In this document: piece by piece, positions 1-6,859 of the stretch | Position numbering within the stretch: position 1 is the first letter of the stretch | Layout of the letters: the number at the start of each line of letters is the position of its first letter | From: Candidatus Aminicenantota bacterium | Lineage (GTDB): Bacteria > Acidobacteriota > UBA4820 > DSQY01 | Reading direction: 5' to 3' | DNA: 17,370 nt | Assembly: GCA_027365515.1 (NCBI GenBank) | Contig: DAHXMK010000271.1 | Location: 1 to 17,370 of the forward strand | Notes under the pieces: generated by a model | What the model was told of the DNA's origin: nothing | Database searches by the model: none | Seen by the model: only the letters and a program-made list of their open reading frames with translations | Made by a program: the position numbers and the translations under genes

Positions 1-1625
1 CGACGCTGGTTTGGAAGCTGGACAGGCAGGTGCGGGAGGCGCCGCCTAACCCGATCGCGACCCAGCTGTTCGGCGCGAAGGTTTACCAGCTTCTTGAGAT
101 ACACACGGCGATACAAAGAGCGGCAAAGGACGACAGAATCAAGAGCCTTCTGATAGACGTCGGCGGCTTTTCGGCCGGCTTCGCCAAGATTCAGCAGATG
201 CGCTCCGACATTGAGGCTTTCAAGAAGAGCGGCAAGCCCGTTTACGCCTATTTCGAATCCGCCGGCAACGGAGGCTATTACCTGGCCAGCGCCGCCGACA
301 AGGTCTACGCCCCGCCGACGGCCGACCTGATGATAACCGGGCTCTACTCGGAGTTGCCTTTCTACCGCGGCGGCCTGGACAAGATAATGGTGGAGCCGCA
401 GTTTTACCATATAGGCGACTACAAATCCTACAGCGACATGTTCATGCGCAAGGACATGTCGGAGGCCCAGAAGACGGCCATGAACTCCATCCTCGACAGC
501 CTTTACGGCCAACTGGTAGGCGGCATAGCCTCCGGGCGCCACCTCACCGAGGAGCAGGTCAAAGCCGATATAGACACCGGGATGATCTTCGGAAAAGACA
601 TCCTCGCCCGCGGGCTGGTTGACGGCCTTTGGTACCGGGACCAGCTCGAAGCGGCCCTGGAGAAGGCCAATTCCAACAAGGACGGCTGGAACCAGATCGA
701 GTTGAGCGACTACGCCAAGGACCGCCGGTTCGACTTCGAGTCCGGCGCCTCCAAGTCAATAGCGGTCGTCATAGCAAGCGGCGACATAATGTCGGGGGAG
801 GGTGATGGCTCAAACGGCAACCTCGGTTCCGACACCGTGGTCGGCTGGCTCCAGAAAGCCGCGGACAACGATAAAGTGAAGGCGGTCGTGCTCCGCGTTG
901 ACAGCCCTGGCGGATCGGGCCTCGCCTCCGACGTGATATGGCGCGAGGTGGAGCTGGTAAGGCAGAAGAAACCGGTCGTCGTCTCGATGTCGAGCACGGC
1001 TGCCTCCGGCGGCTACTTCATCTCCATGGGCGCCGACGGCATCGTGGCCGAGCCGGGCACGATAACCGGCTCCATAGGAGTGCTTACGGGCAAGTTCGTG
1101 ACCAAGAAGCTCTGGGATTGGACCGGCGTCAACTACGTCCCGATGAAGCGAGGGCAGAACGCCGACCTATTCTCCTCCTACGTCCCCTTCTCCCCCGATC
1201 AAGAGAAGCTGGTCGTCTCCATGATGCAGGAGTTCTATAAGGATTTTGTCACCAAGGCGGCCCAGGGGCGCCACAAGAGCTACGACGAGATTGACCGCAT
1301 AGGCCAGGGGCGAATCTGGAGCGGCGAGGAGGCGCTGAAGCTGGGCCTCGTTGACCAGCTTGGCGGGCTGAGCGAAGCGATTGCCTTGGCAAAATCGAAG
1401 GCCAGGATCGGCGGAAGCGAAAAGGTAAGGCTGGAAGTCTATCCGCGCGCCCTGACGCTCATGGAGGCTTTTTTCAAGGGCGGCCTCAAGGATGCCAGAG
1501 AGCAGATGGCCATGGAGGATCTGCCGACAGCCATAAGGGGGCCGTTGCGCCAGTTGAAGGCGATGGAACCTTTGGCGGCCGAACCGTTCCTCGCCTACAT
1601 GCCGGAGAAGATAGAGGCCAAGTAG
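1..1625 (+). CDS. sppA: Signal peptide peptidase SppA, 67K type (5' partial)
   Basis: This is a membrane-bound serine protease that degrades signal peptides left after protein export. The frame is open from base 3 to the stop at 1623-1625 and no start is visible, so the N-terminal anchor lies outside the window. The GTG at 30 is internal (it reads V-R-E-A), not a start. Two tandem SppA-type domains are present. Counted from that GTG, the first domain holds the general-base lysine K132 in GDYKSYSDMF, and the second holds the nucleophile S326 in AASGGYF. Their spacing of 194 residues is close to the 200 between K209 and S409 of the E. coli enzyme. Other landmarks are RVDSPGGSG and the glycine-rich segment ITGSIGVLTGKF. 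Both catalytic residues are present, so the enzyme should be active. It is followed by a 160-bp gap with a hairpin. The assignment is firm. Confidence 0.93.
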   Translation, partial: TLVWKLDRQVREAPPNPIATQLFGAKVYQLLEIHTAIQRAAKDDRIKSLLIDVGGFSAGFAKIQQMRSDIEAFKKSGKPVYAYFESAGNGGYYLASAADKVYAPPTADLMITGLYSELPFYRGGLDKIMVEPQFYHIGDYKSYSDMFMRKDMSEAQKTAMNSILDSLYGQLVGGIASGRHLTEEQVKADIDTGMIFGKDILARGLVDGLWYRDQLEAALEKANSNKDGWNQIELSDYAKDRRFDFESGASKSIAVVIASGDIMSGEGDGSNGNLGSDTVVGWLQKAADNDKVKAVVLRVDSPGGSGLASDVIWREVELVRQKKPVVVSMSSTAASGGYFISMGADGIVAEPGTITGSIGVLTGKFVTKKLWDWTGVNYVPMKRGQNADLFSSYVPFSPDQEKLVVSMMQEFYKDFVTKAAQGRHKSYDEIDRIGQGRIWSGEEALKLGLVDQLGGLSEAIALAKSKARIGGSEKVRLEVYPRALTLMEAFFKGGLKDAREQMAMEDLPTAIRGPLRQLKAMEPLAAEPFLAYMPEKIEAK

Positions 1626-1648
1626 CCGCCAGGCGGTAAATCAAGCGA

Positions 1649-1688
1649 GCGCTGTAGGCCGCAGATTAAGACTGTCGGCCTACAGCGC
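1649..1688. terminator. Perfect 13-bp hairpin after sppA, possible transcript end
   Basis: Arms GCGCTGTAGGCCG (1649-1661) and CGGCCTACAGCGC (1676-1688) are perfect reverse complements around a 14-nt loop. It lies 24 nt after the sppA stop and upstream of the promoter of the next gene. No T-run follows on either strand, so it is not a textbook intrinsic terminator. It may stabilise the 3' end or terminate weakly. Confidence 0.45.
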
Positions 1689-1748
1689 CCCGCTGCCAGC
1701 ATCAAACCCACTACCAGTGGTAACTTTGGCGCAACTAGGTACAACAGC

Positions 1749-1777
1749 TTGACAAGCCCCTCCCTTTTCCGTATAAT
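1749..1777 (+). promoter_or_regulatory. Consensus sigma70 promoter for the lytic transglycosylase
   Basis: TTGACA (1749-1754) and TATAAT (1772-1777) match both sigma70 hexamers exactly with the optimal 17-bp spacer. Transcription would be expected to start about 7 nt downstream, near 1784, while the ATG of the next gene is at 1787. The mRNA should therefore be leaderless or carry only a few leader bases. Confidence 0.88.
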
Positions 1778-1786
1778 ATAATCACG

Positions 1787-2413
1787 ATGAGCCCAAGAAG
1801 AAGACGCCAAATCGCCCGAAGACGCGCTTTTGCCCTGATTGGTCTTGCCGCGGTAGGAGCAGGCTTCACCTTGGCGAACACCGTACCCGCCACCGTGCCG
1901 GATTTAAGCGCCGAAGCCAGGGCCTTCGCCCTTTTGCAGGCAAGGCTTGAGAGCAGGGGACAATCGTGGAGAAACGATGAGATGTGGAGGGCCGCCGAGG
2001 CCGTCGCGGCCAGCTCGCGCCTCTACGGCTACCAACCCGAGTTTGTCCTCGGGATAATCGAGGTGGAGAGCGGCTTCAGGATTGACGCTCACTCACACGA
2101 TGGCTCAGTCGGACTTATGCAGGTAAAACCATCCACGGCCAGGGCGATCTGTCAGCTCAACGGGTGGGTCGTTCCTCCGGAGAGGCTATTTTGGGATCCG
2201 GGCATCAACATAACGCTGGGGACCGCCTATCTCCACTACCTCGAAAAAATGTTCGGCTCCCGACAGGCCGCCCTGGCCGCCTACAACATGGGAGAGACCG
2301 CCGCCCGCAAGAGGCTGAACGAGGGCGGACCCATGCCGAGAAAAGTGTACAGGGACGCCGTCCATGCCCGCGGAGAGCTGATCGCCCGCGGCATCCCGAT
2401 GGACAGGCCGTAA
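1787..2413 (+). CDS. GH23 (SLT-type) lytic transglycosylase, membrane-targeted
   Basis: It should cleave the MurNAc-GlcNAc bond of peptidoglycan in the periplasm. The 208-residue protein begins with an arginine-rich stretch (residues 4-13) and a hydrophobic segment (about 14-30), which reads as an uncleaved anchor or signal peptide. The SLT domain spans about 75-195. The catalytic glutamate is E94 in EVESGF, followed by VGLMQVKPSTARA (108-120) and ALAAYNMGE (162-170), all family hallmarks. The start at 1787 is chosen because it keeps the positively charged N-terminus. No Shine-Dalgarno sequence precedes it, in keeping with the near-leaderless mRNA predicted from the promoter. The exact subfamily is not determined. 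Its closeness to sppA may simply reflect cell-envelope clustering. Confidence 0.9.
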   Translation: MSPRRRRQIARRRAFALIGLAAVGAGFTLANTVPATVPDLSAEARAFALLQARLESRGQSWRNDEMWRAAEAVAASSRLYGYQPEFVLGIIEVESGFRIDAHSHDGSVGLMQVKPSTARAICQLNGWVVPPERLFWDPGINITLGTAYLHYLEKMFGSRQAALAAYNMGETAARKRLNEGGPMPRKVYRDAVHARGELIARGIPMDRP

Positions 2414-2473
2414 GGCTCCGCTCGGATTTCTCTGGGCCATTTGCCCAAGCCCGCCCGGTTCAAAGACCGCTTA

Positions 2474-2503
2474 TTGGCAAAGATTCTTGGCGTGGTTTAA
2501 TAT
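2474..2503 (+). promoter_or_regulatory. Probable promoter of the NifU-like gene
   Basis: TTGGCA (2474-2479) is followed by an A/T-rich -10 stretch. TTAATA (2497-2502, 17-bp spacer) or TAATAT (2498-2503, 18-bp spacer) would serve. It lies just upstream of the strong Shine-Dalgarno GAGGAGGA (2513-2520) of the gene starting at 2526. Confidence 0.5.
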
Positions 2504-2525
2504 ATCTCACGCGAGGAGGAGTCGC

Positions 2526-2768
2526 ATGGCGCATCCATCGGGGAGCAGCTTCGAGGTTCGGGTAAGAGAAGTGATAGAGCGCATCCGGCCCGCTCTTCAG
2601 ATGGACGGAGGCGACATAGAGATCGTCGAAATCGCCGAACCGAACATGAAAGTACGTTTGGTCGGCGCCTGCCACGGCTGCCCGAGCGCGATGTACACGC
2701 TCTATCAAGGAGTTTACGGGGAGCTTAAGAGGGACATCCCCGAATTCGGCGAGCTGTTGGCCGTATGA
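2526..2768 (+). CDS. NifU C-terminal-domain (NFU-type) Fe-S scaffold/carrier protein
   Basis: Small NFU proteins hold or deliver Fe-S clusters to apoproteins. The 80-residue product is a stand-alone domain: RPALQMDGGDIEIVEI (21-36) is the typical NifU-C start, and the cluster-binding pair is C49 and C52 in GACHGCPSAMYTL. The start at 2526 is preferred over an upstream in-frame one at 2487 because GAGGAGGA lies 5 nt before it. No N-terminal NifU or A-type domain is attached. The last 55 bp overlap the 3' end of the convergent ubiE gene. The domain call is firm. Whether it acts as scaffold or carrier cannot be told from sequence. Confidence 0.9.
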   Translation: MAHPSGSSFEVRVREVIERIRPALQMDGGDIEIVEIAEPNMKVRLVGACHGCPSAMYTLYQGVYGELKRDIPEFGELLAV

Positions 2769-3484
2769 TTTTTCCGTGCCACGGTCAGCACGGCGATGCC
2801 GAAGGTCAGCGGCTTGTGAGTAATCCGCGAGAAGCCGGCTGCCAACAGCCTATCGGTCAACTCCTCGGGCGATAAAAAGCTCTTGACGGTGGATGGGAGA
2901 TACCCGTACGCGTGGGCGTCTCGTGAAACGATCTTCCCGACCAGGGGCAGGAGCCCGGTGAAGTACAAGCGGTAGGCGGCGCCCAAAATGGAGCGCCGCG
3001 GGGGCGAAAATTCAAGAATGACGGCCCGGCCAGAAGGCGATAGGACGCGGGCCATTTCATGTAGCCCCTTTTCCAAATCCTCGAAGTTCCTGATTCCGAA
3101 CGCTACCGTCAGGGCGCCAAAGGCCCCGTCGCGAAACGGCAGGGCCATGGCATCGGCCCGAACCAGCGGAAGGCGGATTCCCCTCGCTTCGGCCTTGCGC
3201 CCCGCCCTTCGCATCATCTCCGGGCTGAAGTCGGCTCCCGTGACGGCGCAACCGGGGCAAGCTTTCATTACGGCGAAAGCCAGGTCCCCGGTGCCGGTGC
3301 AGAGGTCCAAACAAGCCTCGCCGCCCATCGGAGCAAGCGCCTTGGCCGCCGCGCGCCTCCAGAGCTTGTCAATGTTGAGAGAGAGCAGATGGTTGAGCAG
3401 GTCGTAAGTCGGGGCTATCGCCGAGAACATGCTGGCGACGGCCTTGCCCGGCCTGGCCGCCGGATCCACGGCGGTTTGGTTCAT
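2714..3484 (-). CDS. ubiE: UbiE/MenG demethylmenaquinone (ubiquinone) C-methyltransferase
   Basis: It should carry out the SAM-dependent C-methylation that completes menaquinone (or a C-methylation step of ubiquinone). The 256-residue protein has the family signature YDLLNHLLSLNIDKLW (27-42), with D39 where the usual signature has H. It also has SAM motif I LDLCTGTGD (59-67), the conserved FGIRN (129-133), and the second signature RVLSPSGRAVILEFS (146-160). The ATG at 3482-3484 overlaps the TGA of the upstream kinase (ATGA), and only a weak Shine-Dalgarno precedes it, suggesting translational coupling. The C-terminal tail after VARKN (about 18 residues) is longer than I expect for the family and is encoded opposite the last codons of the NifU-like gene. 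Confidence 0.92.
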   Translation of the reverse strand: MNQTAVDPAARPGKAVASMFSAIAPTYDLLNHLLSLNIDKLWRRAAAKALAPMGGEACLDLCTGTGDLAFAVMKACPGCAVTGADFSPEMMRRAGRKAEARGIRLPLVRADAMALPFRDGAFGALTVAFGIRNFEDLEKGLHEMARVLSPSGRAVILEFSPPRRSILGAAYRLYFTGLLPLVGKIVSRDAHAYGYLPSTVKSFLSPEELTDRLLAAGFSRITHKPLTFGIAVLTVARKNHTANSSPNSGMSLLSSP

Positions 3485-4440
3485 TGCTCGGCGCGCAGGG
3501 CCGCTTCCAGCTCGCGAGGCGTGCAGACGGCCGTGCCCGCCTTGCCCACGACCACCCCGGCGGCCGCGTTGGCGGTCCTCGCGGCGGCTTCCATGGATAG
3601 CCCAGCCGAGAGCCCGAGAGCCATGACCGCCACGACGGTGTCTCCGGCACCGGTCACGTCGAAAACCTCGCGCACCCGCGCCGGAATGTGAACCGGGCGG
3701 CCCTTTTTGCGGCAAAGCACCATGCCTTCCGAGCCAAGCGTTATGAGGAGCGCTTCCCATCCGGCCTTCTCGATGAGCCTGCGCCCGGCTTCGCCGGCAT
3801 CCTCCGTCCTGAACTCCCTCCCGAAAAAGCCCTGCGCCTCGGAACGGTTGGGCGTGACGACCGTCGCGCCGGGATATGGAAAATGGACGGGCTTCGGGTC
3901 AACGACGTAAGGGACGCGAGCTTTACGGCTCGCCTCTCCTATCCAGGCCAGAAGAGACGGCGAGAAAAGCCCCTTCGCGTAGTCCGAAACAACCACCGCG
4001 TCGCAATCCCCGATGTACCGGGAGATGGCCGACTTGACGGCTTTCGCCGCGTCCAGTTTTAGTCGCTCGCTTACTTCGCGGTCCACCCTGACCACTTGCT
4101 GATGGTTCGCGATGACGCGGGTTTTCAAGGATGTCGGGCGCCCGTGAACCTGGATGACGCCGCTGGAAGAGAGCCCCGAGTACTGCATGAGCTGGATGAA
4201 ATCGCTCCCGGAACGGTCGTCCCCGATCGCCCCGACAAGAAAGGGAATGCCGCCGAGCGCCTTGATGTTGCTCGCCACGTTGGCCGCGCCGCCCAGGATG
4301 AAGTGCTCGTCCTCGACTTCGACGACCGGCACCGGCGCTTCCGGCGAAATTCTTTTCACCGATCCGCGAACGAAGTGGTCGAGAATCAAATCGCCAACGA
4401 CGAGAATCTTTTTGCCCGGCCAGCCTGGCAGCCCCATCAT
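3481..4440 (-). CDS. rfaE1: D-glycero-beta-D-manno-heptose-7-phosphate kinase (PfkB family)
   Basis: It should phosphorylate heptose 7-phosphate at C1 in the ADP-heptose pathway for LPS inner core. The 319-residue protein matches the N-terminal half of HldE: VVGDLILDHFVRGSVKRISP (14-33), the GGAANVASN substrate loop (50-58), VVDPK (179-183), VVTPN (194-198), and the PfkB signature DVTGAGDTVVA (261-271) with catalytic D267. The adenylyltransferase half of HldE is absent, so a separate RfaE2-type protein is expected elsewhere in the genome. GGAG lies 3 nt before the first ATG (4440) and 6 nt before a second ATG (4437), so either could be used. Its stop overlaps the ubiE start. A related PfkB sugar kinase is the alternative call but is less likely given the HldE-specific N-terminus. 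Confidence 0.88.
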   Translation of the reverse strand: MMGLPGWPGKKILVVGDLILDHFVRGSVKRISPEAPVPVVEVEDEHFILGGAANVASNIKALGGIPFLVGAIGDDRSGSDFIQLMQYSGLSSSGVIQVHGRPTSLKTRVIANHQQVVRVDREVSERLKLDAAKAVKSAISRYIGDCDAVVVSDYAKGLFSPSLLAWIGEASRKARVPYVVDPKPVHFPYPGATVVTPNRSEAQGFFGREFRTEDAGEAGRRLIEKAGWEALLITLGSEGMVLCRKKGRPVHIPARVREVFDVTGAGDTVVAVMALGLSAGLSMEAAARTANAAAGVVVGKAGTAVCTPRELEAALRAEQ

Positions 4441-4572
4441 CTTCTCCAGGCCACTATTTCACCATAAAGCCGCCCAAGCCACAAGTGGCCGGAGGCGATG
4501 AAACACTACGAGCGCGGCAGTGGCAGGCCTCTCCAGACGCCGCTCCGGCCGAAGGCCGAAAGAAATATGTCT

Positions 4573-4691
4573 CACCACGGAGGACACCAAGGGCACGAAG
4601 AAAGGATTGTCAGAGGTTAGAGGTTAGAGGTTAGAGGTTAGACGTGAGACGGAAGGCGCGTGAAGTGAGTCGTGAGTAGTGAAAGATGCAA
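4573..4691. repeat. Left-flank repeat block: GAGGTTA x4 and related heptamers, plus two modules shared with the right flank
   Basis: Non-coding block at the left edge of the island. AGGACAC-type module 4581-4600 is followed by four exact tandem copies of GAGGTTA (4613-4640). Degenerate 7-mers then follow in step: GTGAGAC at 4644 and GTGAGTC, GTGAGTA, GTGAAAG at 4665-4685. The module at 4663-4691 reappears inverted at 8849-8877 (24 of 29 positions), and the one at 4581-4600 reappears inverted at 8884-8903 (17 of 20). There are no spacers, so it is not a CRISPR. Confidence 0.8.
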
Positions 4692-4718
4692 GGCACGCGC
4701 AAGTATAGAAGCAAAACG

Positions 4719-4745
4719 CGGGCGGGGGCTTCCAACCCCCGCCCG
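4719..4745. repeat. GC-rich palindrome with CTTCCAA loop; possible minus-strand terminator or REP-like element
   Basis: CGGGCGGGGG (4719-4728) and CCCCCGCCCG (4736-4745) pair perfectly around the loop CTTCCAA. Read on the minus strand, the stem is followed by CGTTTTGCTTC, so it could act as a minus-strand terminator shielding the rfaE1-ubiE pair from read-through. On the plus strand the downstream run is less T-rich. The GGCTTCCA core also occurs in the palindrome at 10497-10513. Confidence 0.55.
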
Positions 4746-5070
4746 GCTCTTCGCTCTTGCGCTATAATCCGCGCAGGGGGCAGTGATGCCAATGACAATG
4801 AGCGCACAGGGACGGCGGAAGCTCGGCGAAGATGGTGAGAGAGTAAGAAAGTTAGAGAGTGAGAAGGTCGCGGAACCATCGCGTGGCGCAACGGCTTTTC
4901 GCAACAGCACCCTTTTGAAGTTCTCCAACCAAAGCAACCGCGCCCAAGTCCCCGCCCAGCTTCGCCGCTGGATATACTCCGGCGGCAAGAAACGCAAAGG
5001 CCTCATCAACAGAAGAGAAAAAGAAGTAGAGATATGGAATCTCGGTTGATGGCATTCAAGGGGGTTTGCC
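4746..5070. other. Gap before the SDR gene: octamer-periodic tract, no convincing gene
   Basis: Most of the 630-bp gap 4441-5070 is non-coding, and this is its last part. It contains an isolated TATAAT (4763-4768) without a matching -35, and three degenerate 8-mers AGAGTAAG, AAAGTTAG, AGAGTGAG (4840-4863). Short open frames exist on both strands (for example 4783-5049 plus) but have no recognisable domain and span these low-complexity tracts. The Shine-Dalgarno of the SDR gene, AAGGGGG (5058-5064), closes the gap. No promoter for the SDR could be assigned with confidence. Confidence 0.6.
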
Positions 5071-6012
5071 ATGTCTTCAAATGACATTCACGTCGTAACC
5101 GGCGCATTCGGCTACTCAGGCAAGTACATTGCCGCGCGGTTGCTCAAAGAAGGGGTAACCGTTCAGACGCTGACGAACTCCACCGAACGGCACAATCCAT
5201 TTGGGGCGACTGTGAAAGCTTCGCCCTTCCACTTCAACGACTATCCTTTGTTGGTCGCCTCGCTGAGAGGCGCGCGCGTTCTTTACAACACCTACTGGGT
5301 TCGCTTCAATTACACGAGCTTCAAGCATTCCGAGGCGGTGGAGAATACGCTGACCCTGTTTCGTGCGGCGAAAGAGGCGGGCGTCGAACGGCTCGTTCAC
5401 GTCAGCATCACGAACCCATCCATAGAGTCAGATCTCGAATATTTCAGTGGAAAGGCCCGGCTTGAAGCGGCACTCAAGAATATGGGATTGTCCTACTCGA
5501 TCCTTCGGCCGACGGTGTTGTTCGGGAAAGAGGATATTCTTGTCAACAACATCGCGTGGGCGCTACGCCACTTCCCTGTTTTCGGCGTCTTCGGCGACGG
5601 GCACTATAGATTGCAGCCCGTCTATGTTGACGACTTGGCGGCCTTGGCGGTGCAAGAGGGAAAGAGTCGGGCAGACCATACGATAGACGCCATCGGCCCC
5701 GAGACGTTCACCTACCGCGACTTGGTTCGCGAAATCGCGAGGATTATAGGCGTTCACAGGCCCATTGTGTCTGTTCCGCCAAGCATCGGGTATGGCATAG
5801 GTGCCGTAATTGGCCGAATTGTCGGCGATGTGATGATTACCAGGGAAGAGATAAAAGGGCTGATGCAGGGGCTGCTTTGCACGGACTCTTCCCCCACTGG
5901 CAGCACACGGCTGACAGATTGGGCGAAGGCACATTCGGAAGAATTGGGCAAACGCTACGCGAGTGAACTTGCGCGAAGAAAAGACCGGCAAAGTGCCTAT
6001 GACAAGCTATGA
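5071..6012 (+). CDS. Atypical short-chain dehydrogenase/reductase, NAD(P)-binding (NDUFA9/NmrA-like)
   Basis: The 313-residue protein has a Rossmann fold beginning with VVTGAFGYSGKYIAARLL (8-25), where G11, G14 and G17 form the dinucleotide-binding GxxGxxG. A YxxxK pair is present as Y124 and K128 in EYFSGKA. RPTVLFGKED (146-155) and LQPVYVDDLA (181-190) are typical of the atypical SDRs related to complex I subunit NDUFA9 and to NmrA-like regulators. The substrate is not predictable: members include quinone-linked oxidoreductases, epimerases and redox sensors. The start has the Shine-Dalgarno AAGGGGG 6 nt upstream. It is the first gene of the island and is separated from the next by 83 bp without a clear promoter, so the two may be co-transcribed. 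Confidence 0.85.
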   Translation: MSSNDIHVVTGAFGYSGKYIAARLLKEGVTVQTLTNSTERHNPFGATVKASPFHFNDYPLLVASLRGARVLYNTYWVRFNYTSFKHSEAVENTLTLFRAAKEAGVERLVHVSITNPSIESDLEYFSGKARLEAALKNMGLSYSILRPTVLFGKEDILVNNIAWALRHFPVFGVFGDGHYRLQPVYVDDLAALAVQEGKSRADHTIDAIGPETFTYRDLVREIARIIGVHRPIVSVPPSIGYGIGAVIGRIVGDVMITREEIKGLMQGLLCTDSSPTGSTRLTDWAKAHSEELGKRYASELARRKDRQSAYDKL

Positions 6013-6095
6013 AATGATTCTAGATGAGACGAAGCCATGCATTGGCGATAATAGGCTCTTGGCGTACAGCTCTGGCCTTAACTAAGGGGAGAGCC

Positions 6096-6653
6096 ATGCC
6101 GGAAATTGTCGAGTCCTACAAAGAATGGACACCCACAATTAACGCATCTAAGGTAGTTTGCAGGTTACTAGGTGGCATTCCCGAGGAATATCTCGTTGGG
6201 CTTCATTCTGTTGTGCTCACGAATAGTTCCGGCCTCAACCGCAGCGATCGCCGAAGAAGCACCAATGCGCGACGACGCAAAGTGAAATTGGCCGCATGTC
6301 GAGGTTACTACTGTCGGGCAACGAGAAGCAACGCCGCCACGATTGTGCTCTATGTGGATAATATTGCTCGAGGGCTTCCTCGCCTTGTCAAGCATATCCC
6401 ATTCCTAATGGACCTATTGGTGGGCTCGGTGTTATTTCATGAGATAGGGCACCATATCCACATCACTAAGCAACGCGACCACGCGGAGAAGGAAGATAGA
6501 GCTGACGCATGGCAAACTTGGCTGACCGACAAGTACATCATCACCCACTACTGGTACTTGAAGCCTATCTTGTGGCTGGTCACAAAAACCGGTCGCGCGC
6601 TTGGCTTGAGCAGGATAATCAGCAGGTCGGTGTCCAAGCAAAGCAATGCCTGA
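6096..6653 (+). CDS. Small HExxH-motif putative zinc metallopeptidase, function unknown
   Basis: I do not recognise the family. The 185-residue protein carries VLFHEIGHHIHITK (112-125), a zinc-metallopeptidase helix with H115, E116 and H119. The downstream acidic stretch EKEDRADAW (131-139) is where gluzincins and ImmA/IrrE-like proteins usually place the third zinc ligand (E131 or E133 here). The region before the motif is basic (SDRRRSTNARRRKVK, 50-64). The C-terminus is partly hydrophobic (ITHYWYLKPILWLV, 149-162) and could associate with membrane. The start at 6096 is preferred over 6024 because AAGGGGAGA lies just upstream, while the earlier ATG has no Shine-Dalgarno. An anti-repressor or toxin-like protease of the ImmA kind is possible but unproven. 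Confidence 0.7.
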   Translation: MPEIVESYKEWTPTINASKVVCRLLGGIPEEYLVGLHSVVLTNSSGLNRSDRRRSTNARRRKVKLAACRGYYCRATRSNAATIVLYVDNIARGLPRLVKHIPFLMDLLVGSVLFHEIGHHIHITKQRDHAEKEDRADAWQTWLTDKYIITHYWYLKPILWLVTKTGRALGLSRIISRSVSKQSNA

Positions 6654-6703
6654 CAGCTCATGGCGGAGCCATTGGTATAGAATATGGGCCGTAGGAGATA
6701 GGG

Positions 6704-6859
6704 ATGGACGAAAAGGGGGCGTGGAAAAACAAGCTCTTCTTTGGGGACAACTTGGGGATTCTGCGGGAGCAGGTGGCGGGCGAGAGCGTGGACCTTGTGC
6801 ATCTCGATCCGCCGTTCAACTCGAACGCGACGTACAACGTGCTCTTCGGGGAGAAGTGA
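6704..6859 (+). pseudogene. N-terminal fragment of an N-4/N-6 DNA methyltransferase
   Basis: This 51-residue frame begins with an ATG 7 nt after AGGAGA and ends at TGA 6857-6859. It reads KNKLFFGDNLGILRE (8-22), SVDLVHLDPPFNSN (28-41) and YNVLFGEK (44-51). These are the start and the catalytic motif IV (DPPF) of the site-specific DNA methyltransferase family whose members usually run to several hundred residues. The frame stops directly after the first conserved block. Its TGA overlaps the ATG of the D12 methyltransferase by one base (TGATG), so its translation may now drive the downstream gene. A matching C-terminal fragment lies 1.6 kb downstream. A deliberately short leader peptide is conceivable, but the homology to a truncated enzyme is plain. 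Confidence 0.85.

Noticed and set aside
30..32. GTG as the start of sppA
   Set aside because: The frame is open and coding-like upstream to the window edge, and the membrane anchor expected at the N-terminus is absent after it.
133..140. Altered ABC signature (CSKGYRQR, residues 133-140 of the ATPase at 12859-13827) as a sign of a dead ATPase
   Set aside because: SKGYRQR-type signatures are normal in GldA/NosF-like ATPases, and Walker A, Walker B and the switch histidine are intact. Coordinates here are residue numbers.
1712..1722. TACCA-G-TGGTA dyad upstream of the transglycosylase promoter as an operator
   Set aside because: Five-base arms are too short to call without a known regulator or conservation.
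4613..4640. Tandem repeats as a CRISPR array
   Set aside because: The units are 7 bp and contiguous with no spacers, and no cas genes are present.
4763..4768. TATAAT as promoter of the SDR gene
   Set aside because: No -35 at 16-18 bp, no extended -10 TG, and it lies about 300 bp upstream of the gene inside repeat-rich sequence.
4783..5049. Possible 88-residue plus-strand gene, and overlapping minus-strand frames 4638-5087 and 4852-5055
   Set aside because: No recognisable domain; all run through low-complexity periodic sequence, and none has a convincing ribosome-binding site.
6646..6858. Upstream extension of the D12 methyltransferase to 6646
   Set aside because: That stretch encodes, in another frame, the clearly recognisable methyltransferase N-terminus, and the D12 motif X starts right after the ATG at 6859.
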